Source of the DNA: Canna indica | Lineage: Eukaryota > Streptophyta > Magnoliopsida > Zingiberales > Cannaceae | Assembly (NCBI GenBank): GCA_034359265.1 | Contig: CP136891.1 | Coordinates: 78,856,501 to 78,920,500, forward strand | Direction: 5' to 3' | DNA length: 64,000 bases | Part shown: piece by piece, positions 23,001-34,331 of the stretch | Numbering within the stretch: the first letter of the stretch is position 1 | Layout of the letters: each line of letters starts with the position of its first letter | The notes under the pieces: generated by a model | Told to the model about the DNA's origin: nothing | What the model saw: the letters and a program-made list of their open reading frames with translations, nothing else | Databases searched by the model: none | Translations under genes and position numbers: made by a program

Positions 23001-24574
23001 ACAGAAGTCCATAATGTCTTCTAGATCATTTGATGTGTGTAACTACAACATATGATCTTCGATTGCAGATCGATTGCATGGAGAACCATCATAAATTTTT
23101 TTTGACTTCATATAGCTTTCTCCGCTTGGTTCAACGGCAGATGAGGGCATTGGGATAATAATTCCATTATCTGGAATGCCAAGCAGCAGTGAAACATCGT
23201 TTGGCAAAAAAATTACCCTAACACCTTTAAATCTGAAAGTGGTTTTCCTAACCTAGTGATTCATGATCAAGCAAATCACGTTTCTTAGGGCAGGGAAGTC
23301 TTGAATTCTCAGGAATACTCCAAATGGAGTTTTCTCAATTATCTCTCTTTGGGTATCTTAGATGTGAACCGATTGTAAAAAGTCACCCCAATTTTTATCT
23401 ACTCCAATCGAAATAAACTTGCGGAAGCGATGTACAAAACATGTCCATTGAACCAACTGGGACTTATCATCTTTACATGATTTTTTTCCCCTTTTTTCTG
23501 GCTTAGCTGTAATATATAAATAAGGGGACTTTGCATTTAACATCCAAAAAATGGAATTAAAGCAAATGCATAAAATATAAACGTCAAACCTGACCGCTTC
23601 CTTTTTTACCCATGACGATCGAATATATCTCAAGCTTTCACACTGCTAAATCAATTTTAATGTTTCAATCACCAAGATATAATATGTGATAACTACAATA
23701 ATGATAAAGAAACACACTGGTTATGTATCAAATAACGAACTAGAGAGTTTTGATAAAGTCTCTAACTCATTATAGACTTTTCCAAATAGTCTCCAACACT
23801 AGAATTTACTTGCTGCTACGGTGGAAATACTATGCACATTATGTTTACAACACTAATAAAGTAGAAAAACTCACTTTAAACTGTGTTTGGAAGTCTCTAA
23901 TGAGTTAGAGAGTTTCCACATTACGCTATAAAACTATTAAAATTATATTACTAAATAATTATTTTTTGTGCACAATACTATAGGGTGCCAATGATACATG
24001 TTTTGAAAATTAGACTACTAATAGACAGTTTTGGCCAATGTCTCTAACTCATTAAAGAGTTTGGCCATAAATCTCAAACACATATTAATCTACTGTTAAA
24101 CACTACACAAATAGTCTACTATCCAAATAGTTTATTCACTGATCAACTACGTAAAAATTTTAGAAAGTATTGAACTCAATGAAATACTACAGTCTACTCA
24201 AGGAAACATCATTACTAGGGTTCCTAATGCTAGGGACATTGAAGGAGAGAGCATCTGAACCTGTCGTCGAGAGGAGGAAGTTGGCCGACGAGAGTGTCGT
24301 AGGGTCATCGGTGGCGAGTATAATGGAAAGCACTAACTTCTAGGGCTCGAGTATATAGGGCTGCAGAATAAAGCAGAGAGCTTCGAACCTGTCGTCGAGC
24401 TGAGGAAGTTGGCTGAGGGGAGGAGAGTGTCGGAGGAGAACTGCTACGTCCGCCGCTAGCGAATAAAATCGCGGTAAAATCTAGGGCTCGTTGTAAAAAG
24501 GTAAGAATGGGGGGCGGGGAATATTTTGACCGGGAGGGGGCGGGGGAAAATTGGTCGCCGGGTGGGAAGGTGCA

Positions 24575-24697
24575 ACCGGTTTAGTTGGGGGTATTCTGGG
24601 GTTTTGAAAAAACTCATTCCGGTTTAGGGAATTTAGCATTGCCTTATCCGGAACCGAGAATTTCCATTGAGGAAATTCCGGTTCCGGGAAATCGCCC
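24575..24697 (-). repeat. Right terminal inverted repeat of the MULE
   Basis: Inverted partner of 12963-13085. It ends GGTTCCGGGAAATCGCCC and contains the same internal foldback. Open frames over it are shadows. Confidence 0.9.
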
Positions 24698-24706
24698 ATA
24701 TATTTA

Positions 24707-25347
24707 TAAAGTTTAGAAGTAATAGAAAAAAAATGTTACATGATGTGAGACTAAAAACATTATATTTATAGTAATTAAGAATGATTTAGAAGAAAAAATA
24801 ATCAACGTGGGACTATAATTTTAATATTATAAAATAATTAAAAATAATTTATTAATAAATATAAATTAATTTTTAATAATTTTTTGGAATATTTTGAAAA
24901 TCGGCACATGGTGCCAGCTTTTAGCCGGCGCCTATTCCAGGCGCCAAAAAATTATGACCAATTTTTAAATATTTTTTTGTTGTGACGGCATTAACCAGCG
25001 ACGAATGAACGTTGCGACAGAATTTTTCGTCACTGATGTCTATTTTTTTTATAGTATTTGCGATCGCACCTTTGTCACCACAAAATATTTGTCTTAGATT
25101 GCATCATTTCTAATAGTATATGGATAAAGGTTCTTGACAGGCCACCGAGAGTAGCTAGCTATACGTAAATAGATACGTTGCATACCCAAATATCAGTAGA
25201 TGTTCGATTCTCCCTGTGTAGCCTCTTTTTTCCCCTTTTTATAATCTTAAAAAAGAACTTTATTCAATCATACATTCTGCATGTATATAAATATATAAAT
25301 AGACATAACTACAATGCAATTAGCCTTTAATTAATTAGCGCATATGA
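24707..25347. other. Shared spacer, no gene
   Basis: Copy A backbone matching 43283-43920 in copy B. It holds GGCGCC-type repeats at 24900-24950 and, near 24975-25060, phrases that read CACAACAAAAA and ACTATAAAAAAAATAGAC on the minus strand. These look like worn ends of old CACTA elements. Confidence 0.45.
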
Positions 25348-25488
25348 GTGAACCCACTTGTGCTCAAGTGGTAGTAGCATTTGGGTATGTTGCCTAGGTC
25401 TTGGGTTCAATCCCTAGTTGTAGTGCTTTGTGCGCATTTTTCACGTCTTTGTAAGTCTTATAATACGCTTTGTGTGCATATTATCGCG
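25348..25488 (+). mobile_element. tRNA-derived SINE
   Basis: A Pol III A box (TGCTCAAGTGG, 25361-25371) and B box (GGTTCAATCCC, 25404-25414) lie 32 bases apart near the 5' end, as in tRNA-type SINEs. A tRNA-unrelated body follows. It is absent from copy B. Its 3' end is unclear because the CACTA-like end starts at 25489. Confidence 0.7.
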
Positions 25489-26499
25489 CACTACAACAAA
25501 AGCAGCGGATAGAGGCGATTAAGGACCGGCACCCTCACTAGCGCCAGTGAAGGACGCTGATCATTACTAGTATTTTTTAGCTTTCTTCTTCCTGATTCTC
25601 CCGCTCCCCTCTTTCCTTCTCGCTCATCTCCTCCCTTCACCTGCTACTTCTCCCTTTCCTTCCCCCGATCGAGTATTCTTTCAAAAATCCACTGCAGCTC
25701 ATCTCTTCCCGCTCCATTCTGAGTTGTGCCTTATTTATGCTTTGTTTTTGTGCTCTATTCTGAGTTGTTCACCTCACCTGCTCATCCCCTTCGTTGCTCA
25801 TCTCCTCATCTCCTCCGAAAACCCTTATCTAGACCCTAATATAATCCGCGCTACTCATCTCATTCACCGATCACGTCGCCCTCCGATCTCTCGAGTTCAT
25901 CTCTGTGGAATGCTGATTTATGTGGAATGCCAATTTCTCCAGCTCAAGAAGGCTCTGAAGGTAGTGCGATCACGTGCATCTCGAGCTCATCTCCAACTCA
26001 ATTTCTCCAGCTCATCGCCCTTCAATCATGCTGCTCATCTATGTGGAATACCGATTTCTCCAGCTCAATTTCTCCAGGTCGATTTCTCCTTCTCCAGCTC
26101 GACTTTTCCATTCTACGCCGAATCAATCAGGAGGGCCCGCGATCCACGAAATCCTCTCTCTTGCGATTACAGCATGCCCTCAGCCCCTCGCTCGGTAATG
26201 CCAGTCCCGAAATCAATCAGTTGCCCAAAGTCCCGCAGCAGTCACTGCGGGCGGGTGCTTCGACCGTATCCCCTGCCTCTGCCACTCCTCTCCTTGCCCC
26301 TGTAGCGGGACTGGTACATCAACCGCCATCGTCGAGGATACCTCACCGGCCTCTCTCCCTGATTCCCCGCTCCAAGCGAAGGTAAGAAGTCGACGATGCT
26401 TCTTTAGGGTGTTCATCTTGTTCTCTGCCCCTTTGCATACTGTGGTAGAAGAGGACACTTGATCTAAAAATTGGGTTTCTGGTTGTGTGATTCCTACAG

Positions 26500-26821
26500 G
26501 AAGAATCAGCAGAAAAAAGTGGTGCGTCATGTTCCCGCCACCGGGCTCTCCTCCGACGTGTGGGTGTGGCGGAAGTACGGCCAGAAACCCATCAAGTGCT
26601 CTCCTTATCCTCGGTAAACCAAGCTTTTCTACTGCCTATTCCTCTTATCTTTCTCCGGTTCCACAAAAGAAAAACAGGTGCTAACTTCGAGCTCTATTGC
26701 TTCTCTAATCGTGTTGGTCGGGGAACAGGGGATACTACAGATGCAGCAGCTCGAAGAGTTGCCTCGCCCGGAAGCAGGTGGAGCGCAGCCGTGCTGATCT
26801 TGGCATGTTCATTATTTCTGA
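26500..26821 (+). pseudogene. Captured WRKY transcription factor fragment (group IIe-like)
   Basis: Two exons are bounded by good splice sites: 26500-26613 (acceptor CTACAG, donor GTAAAC) and 26729-26821 (acceptor AACAG, donor GTAAGC). Together they read KNQQKKVVRHVP...WRKYGQK (26567-26587)...SPYPR, then GYYRCSSSKSC...RKQVERSRADLGMFII. The intron sits at the PR/GYY junction, as in most WRKY genes. The zinc finger has its C-x5-C half but the HxH half is lost, because the frame ends at a donor site. It cannot form a complete DNA-binding domain. The best family match is the group IIe type; I am confident of WRKY, less so of the subgroup. Confidence 0.8.
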
Positions 26822-27167
26822 GGTAAGCTTGTTCAATGCCTTTGTTTCCCCTTAGTTCTTACACCTTTTAGTTCTCACACCTTGTTTCCCCTTAGGTGTT
26901 TTCTAATGTCATTCGTAGTTGGACCTCAAAAAGTTTGTGACTGGTTGGTAAGTGCTCAGGTGGTAAATGCTAAAATAATCAATTGATCACAATGTTGTTT
27001 GCAGAACCAAACAGTCAATGCTGTCAGTAGGGTTATATATATTGGATTAAAAGTTATATAATACTTCTATATAATACTTCGTTGGTATTTATGGTCCCTT
27101 GGGCCTGGGTGATGCAGTAAGGTTAGATGATCAGTTGCTTCCTCTACTTAATCATCTATATCCCTAA

Positions 27168-27194
27168 TTAATTAATTAATTAATTAATTAATTG
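27168..27194. repeat. ATTA microsatellite
   Basis: A run of TTAA-type tetranucleotides directly before the MATE-like exon. Confidence 0.8.
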
Positions 27195-27210
27195 TTTTTT
27201 CTCTATGTAG

Positions 27211-27459
27211 TACAAGAGTTTCTAATGAACTTGGTGCTAGGCATCCACTAGCTGCAAAAGTAGCTATGAAGGTTGTGGCATACTGGCATTCCTGTCCATT
27301 ACACAAAGTTTATTAGTGGGGCTATTCATGATTTTGGTTCGAAATGTTTGTGGTTATGCATACAGTAATGTGGATGAAGTGGTAAAATATGTGGCAATTG
27401 TGCTGCCAATTCTTGCAACTTCAAACATGTTAAATGGAATTCAATGTGTGCTCTCAAGT
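27211..27459 (+). pseudogene. Captured MATE-transporter exon fragments
   Basis: A first piece (27211-27281, after a TAG acceptor) reads TRVSNELGARHPLAAKVAM, the conserved RVSNELGAG region of plant MATE (multidrug and toxic compound extrusion) carriers. A second (about 27365-27455) reads NVDEVVKYVAIVLPILA...NGIQCVLS, the region about 90 residues further on in these transporters. The intervening part of the domain is missing, so this is a broken copy. Confidence 0.7.
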
Positions 27460-27555
27460 ACATGCAAAAACAATTTCATACCCAACTAGCATCAAATTAA
27501 GTCTCATATTCTTATACTGTGGATTAACAATTTCATGTTAAATCGAATTGTGCAG

Positions 27556-28141
27556 TGGGCTGAGGATAAACTAGAATCTTTTGTTCGTTTGGTGAAAGAA
27601 AACTCAAAGTAAGTCTCATATTCTTATACTGTTAAATGCATACATTTTAGTGCATTATCTGAAGGAGTGAAGCCTTCAAGCCAGGATTTTTGCACAGAAG
27701 GGGCACCATGATCATGATCCCAGTAGTAGGTTATTTTACTATAAATTCAGGTTCAATTGTATTTTTTTACGAATATCATTATACTTTTTTTTTAAAAAAA
27801 ATGAATCTAAACTATTACTTATCCATAAAATGTGGTAATTGATTAGGATAAAGTTGTTACAATATTGGTTTAAACATGCATTCCTCTGCGAGCCTAATAT
27901 TAGGCATGATCTTACAACACCTATTCAAAACATACCTATAGACCTTTGGAAATTATTGTGGTTCATTTTTTCATAATTTCAGATATTGGGAGAACTACGT
28001 GTGGTTGATCTTCTTAGTGATGTGTTTCATCATTTTGACAAATATTGCCAATTACAGTATCCATCAGGTTAACTTTTATGTAGAGAAGGAGCATGCTAAG
28101 GAAGTAACAAAATCTCTTTCAGACTGTTTTCAGAAACATGG
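27556..28141 (+). pseudogene. Two splice-bounded exon-like pieces of unknown origin
   Basis: The stretch 27556-27607 lies between a GTGCAG acceptor and a GTAAGTC donor and reads WAEDKLESFVRLVKENSK. The stretch 27982-28141 lies between TTTCAG and GTAAGA and is open in one frame, with a hydrophobic start (WLIFLVMCFIILTNIANY) and a charged end (YVEKEHAKEVTKSLSDCF). I do not recognise either. They may be further captured host exons or the rest of one of the captured genes. Confidence 0.35.
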
Positions 28142-30350
28142 GGTAAGATCAGACACTGTTATATTCTAATACTTGAAGTTCTTATATCTTAAATATTATA
28201 ACCATGTTTAGTTTCTAGCTCATTTAACATCATTTTTCTAACTTTTTTTTGTTGCTGAATTCCAATCAGCTAGATGTTAAAATAATCTACAGTGATGGTA
28301 GCTCATTTAACAAATTTGTATTCTCAACCTTTTGATCAATTATTTAAAACTTAAGTTTTCAGAGAAGACATAATCTATTAAATTATATTCCTAACACTCC
28401 TTAAAATTCATGTCAGCAATGCCCAAGAGGAGTTGCTGCAATGGCACGCTGAAAAATGCAAAAGTGGCCTAGTGATATTCATCTTAATTCCGTTTTAAAA
28501 AAAAATCATGTACAATAAACAGTATAGTGTATGAAGTTACTATGTCATTGTGTTATTATTATTACTTTTATTTTGTGGGCACTCTGTTCTGAAGTCTTCT
28601 TGGAAATTTCTATGATTTTTCTTCTAATCTTGCACATTGCTACCCCTTGTTTTCTATGTGGTCGGGCCATCAGTTTATGTCTTGTCTATCAAAACTATCT
28701 GAATTAGATTTATATGTTCTCAATTAATTGATGGTTCTTTTAAAACCTTTTAAACCACCAACCTTGTGTTTTTCCTTTATAGATTTCCTCATAAAAATTA
28801 TTTTTTAACTTCCAATCTTGTTTTTTAGTTTCTTTCCAAAACCTTGAAAATAAAGTCTGATGCAAGCATGAACTTTGAAGTGTGTTTCGTTGCATGCAAT
28901 GAACACAAGTCTAATGCAAGCCTGATTAACAAGTAGATGTGCAGAACTTTGGAGTGTGTCTAGTATATATAATCCAGTTGTAACAAAGAACTAATTTACT
29001 TTATGTGATATATGCCTTTTATCTATCTTTCTTGTTTATTCTTCAAAATGGATGACTGTTTTAGCTATGTGATATATTTTGCACTCTTCTAGGTTTCATG
29101 CTTTGTTTGCTTGATTAGATTTACAGTCATTGTTGTGTGGGGAATGCCAATTGAGAAAGAATTAAAACATCCTTGTGCCCATTTCTTATTCTTTTCCGAT
29201 GACGGTCCATCTCCACCTGGTGTATTGGTTTCTCCTTGAGTTGTAAGTGGGCAATAAACTTGCTCATTATCTTTATTTCACAAAGAGGAGTCGGAAATAC
29301 ATTCAGTGGTATTAAAGAATCTAGCTTGTGAGTGGTACAGCTAGGTTTAGGAGTTGTTAAATGCAATGCTCTGTTAAGGAGTTTTAACTTACTATTTTGT
29401 TCTTGGAGGCATTACATCCGCTTCCACTTTGCTGGATGCTATTTTGGCAGTTTTTGAGATGCCTGAAATCTGAATCTACAAACTATTGCAAGGATCATTA
29501 GTATGTACAATGCATTTAATATCATCTTAGTTTTTGCGTCTAATTTTAAAAAAAAGTTATGTACATGCATTTGGTATCATCTTAAGAATTCATCATCATA
29601 ACATCATGTATCTGGCACGTTTCTTGTTTATATCATCTCACATAATCTTTGGCTGGAATTATATAGACTATACCTTATAGGTACCTTCACTGATAGCTTT
29701 GCTGAGAGAGATGGTTTCAACTTATATCTTTGACAACCTCAACCCGTTCCTTCAATTTGCGCATTACATCTGGCTCAACAAGGTGCCAATTCACTGAGGC
29801 TCCAGCTCGACTTATATTTGACCTATTTGTCATTTTGTCTATTTCTAGGGCTCGACTTATATTATTTTCTAGCACGATCCGAAAATCTAGAGATGGGAAA
29901 ATCTCCGAAAAGTTCGAAACTGATATATTATTTTCAAAATTCAAATGCCCAAAGAAAGATGTTGCATCAATACCCACATGCCTTGTTCTATTTCCCATCG
30001 GAGGCTCCATTTATGGCTGATGAAACTACACCTTGTCCAACACCACAAAATCTATTCATGCATATGCAAGAAATCATATATATATCCACAAGTTATGGAG
30101 GGGAGGAGCAATTAATTATTTTAGTATTGAGATTAGATGAGGTAGGTTTAGTTCCCAAGAAGATCTGAATTTTCAAATTACATTTTGCACATGGATTCAT
30201 AAATCAGAGATGTATGTAAGTAATATATATAGTTAATGGGATGAGATTCTTTTATTAATGCAGGTTGACTTATTCCTTTGTGTTTAGAAGCGGTATGATT
30301 CCTTTGTGTTTAGAAGATGTAAGTAATATATATTTATAATTATATTTTTT
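28142..30350. other. Non-coding interior of the CACTA-ended segment
   Basis: AT-rich, intron-like sequence. Open frames of about 100 codons on both strands at 29717-30168 show no recognisable domain and no clear codon bias; they might be further captured material but I cannot support a gene. Confidence 0.35.
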
Positions 30351-30369
30351 TAGAAAAAATAATTAAAAC

Positions 30370-30515
30370 CGGCGCCCCTGTAAGGGGCGCCGGTTTCAAT
30401 ATAGCTGGCGCCCCTTGAGGGGCACCTGTTTACCAGAACGGGCACCCTTTAGAGGACGCCAGTTCTGATAAAACTGGCGCCCCTTGAGGGGCACCTGTTT
30501 TGGTAGAACGGACGT
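30370..30515. repeat. GGCGCC tandem repeats (subterminal)
   Basis: A unit containing CTGGCGCCCCTTGAGGGGCACC occurs twice (the 20-base core is GGCGCCCCTTGAGGGGCACC), with partial copies around. Each unit is nearly palindromic. Confidence 0.6.
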
Positions 30516-31285
30516 CTTTAAGGTGTCGATTTTTTTTCATTCTCCCTTCATTTTCGTCGTTAAATCGGCACTTTTAGAAGTGTCTAAATGATATTTTCGA
30601 CTCAAAAAAAGAGTCTGTTTTTTTCTAAAAAAAGAGCCATTTTTTTCTAAAAATTAGCCCATATATATGATGCATTAATTATATATAATATCCTTTGGCC
30701 GCACATATTAGTGCTGCTCATGATTCTTAATTTTTATCTTACTAAAATACTTAGTGTAGGTTTAGGTGCCTCCCCACTTGCACTTTAAATTTATCTTTTC
30801 TTATTGTAATAATTTGTTTTTCATCAGTTAGTCATTCTTTAAGAGAAGATATATATTATATATTGACAATATTCTATTATCAGCAAATGGCTTGGACGAA
30901 TCACGAATCGCGTATTCCATTTCTTTTAATTTTTATTATTTTTAAACTCAGATTGATTAAAGTAGTTGGCCAACTATGATTATCATTAGAATATATGCTT
31001 GCTCGTGATTTTAATTAATAACTTCACGTGGCACACGTGCAAGTAAAATATAATGAAAGTCAACTTTTACATGGCTTCTCTGGTAAATTTCAAAAAGACA
31101 TGTTTTGAAATATTAGCTTAAGAATGCAGCTACTACGGATTGTCCTTTTTTTTTCCTGTTTTTTTACAAAAACAATAAATTATTTCATAGTACGAAGATA
31201 ATCAAGACCACACGGTCCCTAATTACAATATCTTGGAGATCGGGTGGGCTCACCAAGGACCATACCTACAATACTTTATGAGTTC

Positions 31286-31912
31286 TAGGGGTGAGCATCG
31301 GTTCGGTTCGGTTAAATCAGTTACCTGAACCGAACCAAAAAAAAAAAATTTAACCGTTTATCGAACCGAAAAAATTCGGTTAATTCGGTTCGGTTAACCG
31401 AATTTTCGGTTCAGTTCGATTAATTTGATTCGGTTAACCGAAAAGATTTTTTAAAAAATCAATTTTTTTTTCAAAGAATGAATGTGCTAAGACTCGAACT
31501 TAGTCACCTGAGAACCAGATTTTATTTTTTACCCTTCTAACCATCTTAGCAAAATTACTATATATATATATACCCATGTTCGAATCTCATGTATATATAT
31601 AACTAACACCTATTATATATATATCGAATGTTAAATAAATAATATTACACAACACGGGATTAGAACATGGGCAGCTGGAAGCTTAACATAACACTTAACC
31701 ACCAATACATACACATATATATACATATATATTTGGTTAATTCGGTAAATTAACCGAACCGTCGGTTAATTTACTAAACTGAACCGAAAACCGAACCCAT
31801 AAATCTCTTTAACCGAAAATCGAACCGAAATTAGTTCGGTTTGGTTAAATCGGTTTCGGTTCGGTCAATTTCGATTCGATTTCAGTGAATCGGGGAAGTT
31901 TGCTCACCCCTA
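31286..31912. mobile_element. hAT-type MITE filled with GGTTCGGTTAA-like motifs
   Basis: The ends TAGGGGTGAGCA and TGCTCACCCCTA are perfect inverted repeats, flanked by ATGAGTTC (31278-31285 and 31913-31920). The interior is largely variants of TTCGGTTCGGTTAA and its complement. Copy B has the empty site near 44517. Confidence 0.9.
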
Positions 31913-33424
31913 ATGAGTTCTATCAAAGATAACTTGAAGCCTCCAATCAGAGACAGAAACTTGCAGCAAATTATCCACCAGAATATTTGAATCCGATTCT
32001 ACAACAACATATGTATAATCTTTCAGCAAAACAATAAGCAAAGTTTGCCACGCATCAATAGATTCCGCATGTAGAATAGAAATAGCTCTAATAAACATAC
32101 ATTCAGCATTAACAACAATACCCTCATGATCTCTAATAATAATATCAATAATACTTGAATTAGAATCAAAAGAATCATCACAATTTATCTTTAAAGTAAC
32201 CAACTAATTAAGGGGGTGATCCACTTACAAAGAATTGGCGGTTTAGAAAAAACATTGCCGAATTAAGGTTTGAATTAATGAAGCTAAAGTATGAAACTAT
32301 TTTACTCACTAAGCAAGCAGGGGAAAATTGCCTCGCCTGATGCAGCATACTATATCTATAGAACCAAATAAACCACATAGAAACGGGAAAACTAATTTTC
32401 TTATCGAGCAACAAATAGACTTGTCACTCAAGATAGGAAAATTGCTACCAAGAATCCAGTGTGATCTATCTGGGAGAGTAATATTTAAGACAGACAGTAA
32501 GGTATTCCAAATGAAAGAAGAAACATGACAAATATAGAACAAATGTTCAAGTGATTCCTCATACATATTACAAAGAACACGAGAAATGCTAGTAGAAATA
32601 TTTAAAGAATGCAATCCGGATCTAGTAAGCAAATTAACATCCATGAATAAGTTTCCACAGGAAGCATTTAATTTTATTCGGAATAGAAAAAATGACCAAA
32701 TTGAATTCCAATCAAATAAAGAAATAATATCAAAATGTGCATTGTTACGAAGAAGAAATGAGTATGCTAATGCAGTAGTAATATTTCCCCTACTGCTTTC
32801 ATTCCAAACCCATTTATTCTCATGGGGCATTAACAGAAGTACAATTCCAGCAATTGGTTCCCAGATTTCATGAGAAAATAAACTTGTACATAAATTTTCA
32901 CTCCAAGTCTGATTAACTATAAGATTAGAAACAGTATGAATATCATCAATCATCGCAGTATTAACATAAGTTAGTTTTAGACTAAAGGGTGGGTCTAGAA
33001 CCCAGTGGTCCTCCAAGAACGATGACTGAGCTCTAGATCTAACCAGTTTAGTAAAACCTGAAAACAAATGTCTAAATGATTTAATGAACAATTTCCAAGA
33101 CCCAGACCATGATAAATTTCCACCATGTTCTTTGGGAAGAGTAGTATTCCTCCAAGAAATGAGATGCATTTTTTGGTGCTCATAATTAGAGCCCCAAAAG
33201 AAATTGGAAATTACTTTATTAATCTTATGCATGGTCTTCTTAGACATCCATGAAACAAAAAGGGAATGAAGGGGTATAGAAGTCAGGATAGACTTCACAG
33301 GCGTCGACCTACCCGCTTGAAAAAGGTAGTGCGATTGCCAAGAACCAAGTCTATTATTAATTTGATCAAATAAATAATCATTTGAGTTGTTAGGAGGTCT
33401 CCTAGGTGAAATCATGGAACCTAA

Positions 33425-34331
33425 GGTGTTGTTTGGTTATCGAAAACTATTTTTTGGTTTGGTTTCAATGAAACTGAAAATTTGGTTTCGAAAACTTGAT
33501 TTTGGTTTCTAATTTTCAGTTTTCTGAAAACATGTTTGGCTAATGAAAACAACATCAGTTTTAGTTGGTTGAAACCAGTTAATATTTATTTGGTTATAAA
33601 AAATAATATTAATTTTCTTTGAACAGTTTTAGTAGTAATTTGATTTTCGATTAAATAGTAAACTAATTCATATGAAATAATTCATAAAACTTAATATGAT
33701 TGTAGAAAAAGATCGCATATTATATTTGTAGTTACTTTACAAAATTACATATTTGCTAATATGGTTAGAAAATATTTGTAAGATTTAACTAATTAAGTTA
33801 TTGATAATTTATTTATTTTTGTTCAACTAGATATAAAATTAATTAATAGTTATTATAAAATTTCAAAAAAATAAGTCCAACGGTCTAAAATTAATTTTGA
33901 TTAAATTATAAATAGATTGACTTTAAGAAAATTGAGCTATTTTAAAATTTAGGTTTGAGTTAATTAGATATAAATTGGTTTAATTAATTTGTCAAGATAA
34001 TGGTTTGAGTTGAAAATAATGATTTTTATTTTTATTTTTATAAATTAGATATAGTTTGATTTATTTCTAAATTAATTAATTTTATAAAAAATATTTATAA
34101 TTATAAAGTTGCCACTATATTTTGATAACGAAACCGATAGTCTCGAAATCATAGAAAACAACCTTATGATATTTTCATTTTTATTAAGAAAAACTGGTTT
34201 CGTTGAAACTTATTTTCATTCTGGTTTCGATTTAGTTTCATGAAAATACTAAACCAAACACGTTTTCGTACGCAGTTTTGGTTTCAGTTTAACCATGAAA
34301 ATAAATTTGGTTTCGCTAACTAAATATGGCC
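33425..34331. mobile_element. PIF/Harbinger (Tourist-like) non-autonomous element
   Basis: The ends GGTGTTGTTTGGTTA and TAACTAAATATGGCC are imperfect inverted repeats of the Tourist type, flanked by TAA (33422-33424 and 34332-34334). The LINE copy in segment B is uninterrupted at this place (about 46130). The AT-rich interior has no gene. A related, longer element lies at about 53369-61703. Confidence 0.85.

Larger units (their letters stand above)
17168..23640 (-). pseudogene. Ulp1-like (C48) cysteine protease gene carried by the MULE, split by a solo LTR
   Basis: Pieces of one minus-strand gene can be traced. A conserved N-terminal exon (about 23040-23640) contains TTFRFKGVRVIFLPNDVSLL, as in plant MULE proteins of the DUF1985/Ulp1 type, with stops at 23358-23360 and shortly after NVICLIMNH. 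A Lys/Arg/Glu-rich linker follows (about 21500-21780, RRSGRVKPSKQEK). The protease domain comes next: LTEDDSIGAYASILL (20885-21082), the His/Asp block HLMVIDIK at about 20670-20700, and the catalytic Cys motif VDCGIFLMKYME (about 20375-20420). A TGA at 20692-20694 replaces the Trp expected after the catalytic His. The solo LTR interrupts the last exon; the frame resumes at 17277 and ends with TGA at 17168-17170. Known relatives are deSUMOylating proteases carried by Kaonashi-type MULEs. Confidence 0.75.
12954..24706 (+). mobile_element. MULE (Mutator-like) element with transposase and Ulp1-like protease genes, 11.7 kb
   Basis: The element spans 12963-24697 and is flanked by the 9-bp duplication ATATATTTA (12954-12962 and 24698-24706). 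The empty site lies in copy B near 43282. Terminal inverted repeats of about 123 bp begin GGCGATTTTCCGGAACC (left) and, read on the minus strand, GGGCGATTTCCCGGAACC (right). Each repeat contains its own foldback (CCGGAACC...GGTTCCGG). Inside, a Mutator-type transposase on the plus strand converges on a minus-strand Ulp1-like protease gene. A solo LTR sits in the latter; without it the element is about 8.6 kb. Several in-frame stops show it is inactive. Confidence 0.9.
25489..30655 (+). mobile_element. CACTA-ended segment with captured host exons (Pack-type)
   Basis: The left end reads CACTACAACAAAAGC and is followed by GGCACC/GCGCC repeats. The right side (30370-30510) has tandem GGCGCCCCTTGAGGGGCACC repeats, the pattern of CACTA subterminal regions. 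No transposase is present. A clear right terminus and TSD are not visible, so that border comes from where copy A realigns with copy B (about 30660 with 43927). It carries pieces of at least two unrelated host genes (WRKY and MATE). Confidence 0.6.

Noticed and set aside
25724..26385. Frames of 152 and 193 codons with repeated SPAQFLQL-like phrases
   Set aside because: Two different frames show the same repeat-derived phrases and have no domain; the region looks like a leader or intron before the WRKY exons.
29717..30168. Overlapping frames of about 97-116 codons on both strands
   Set aside because: No recognisable domain, no splice context and no bias; kept only as a note under the non-coding interior.
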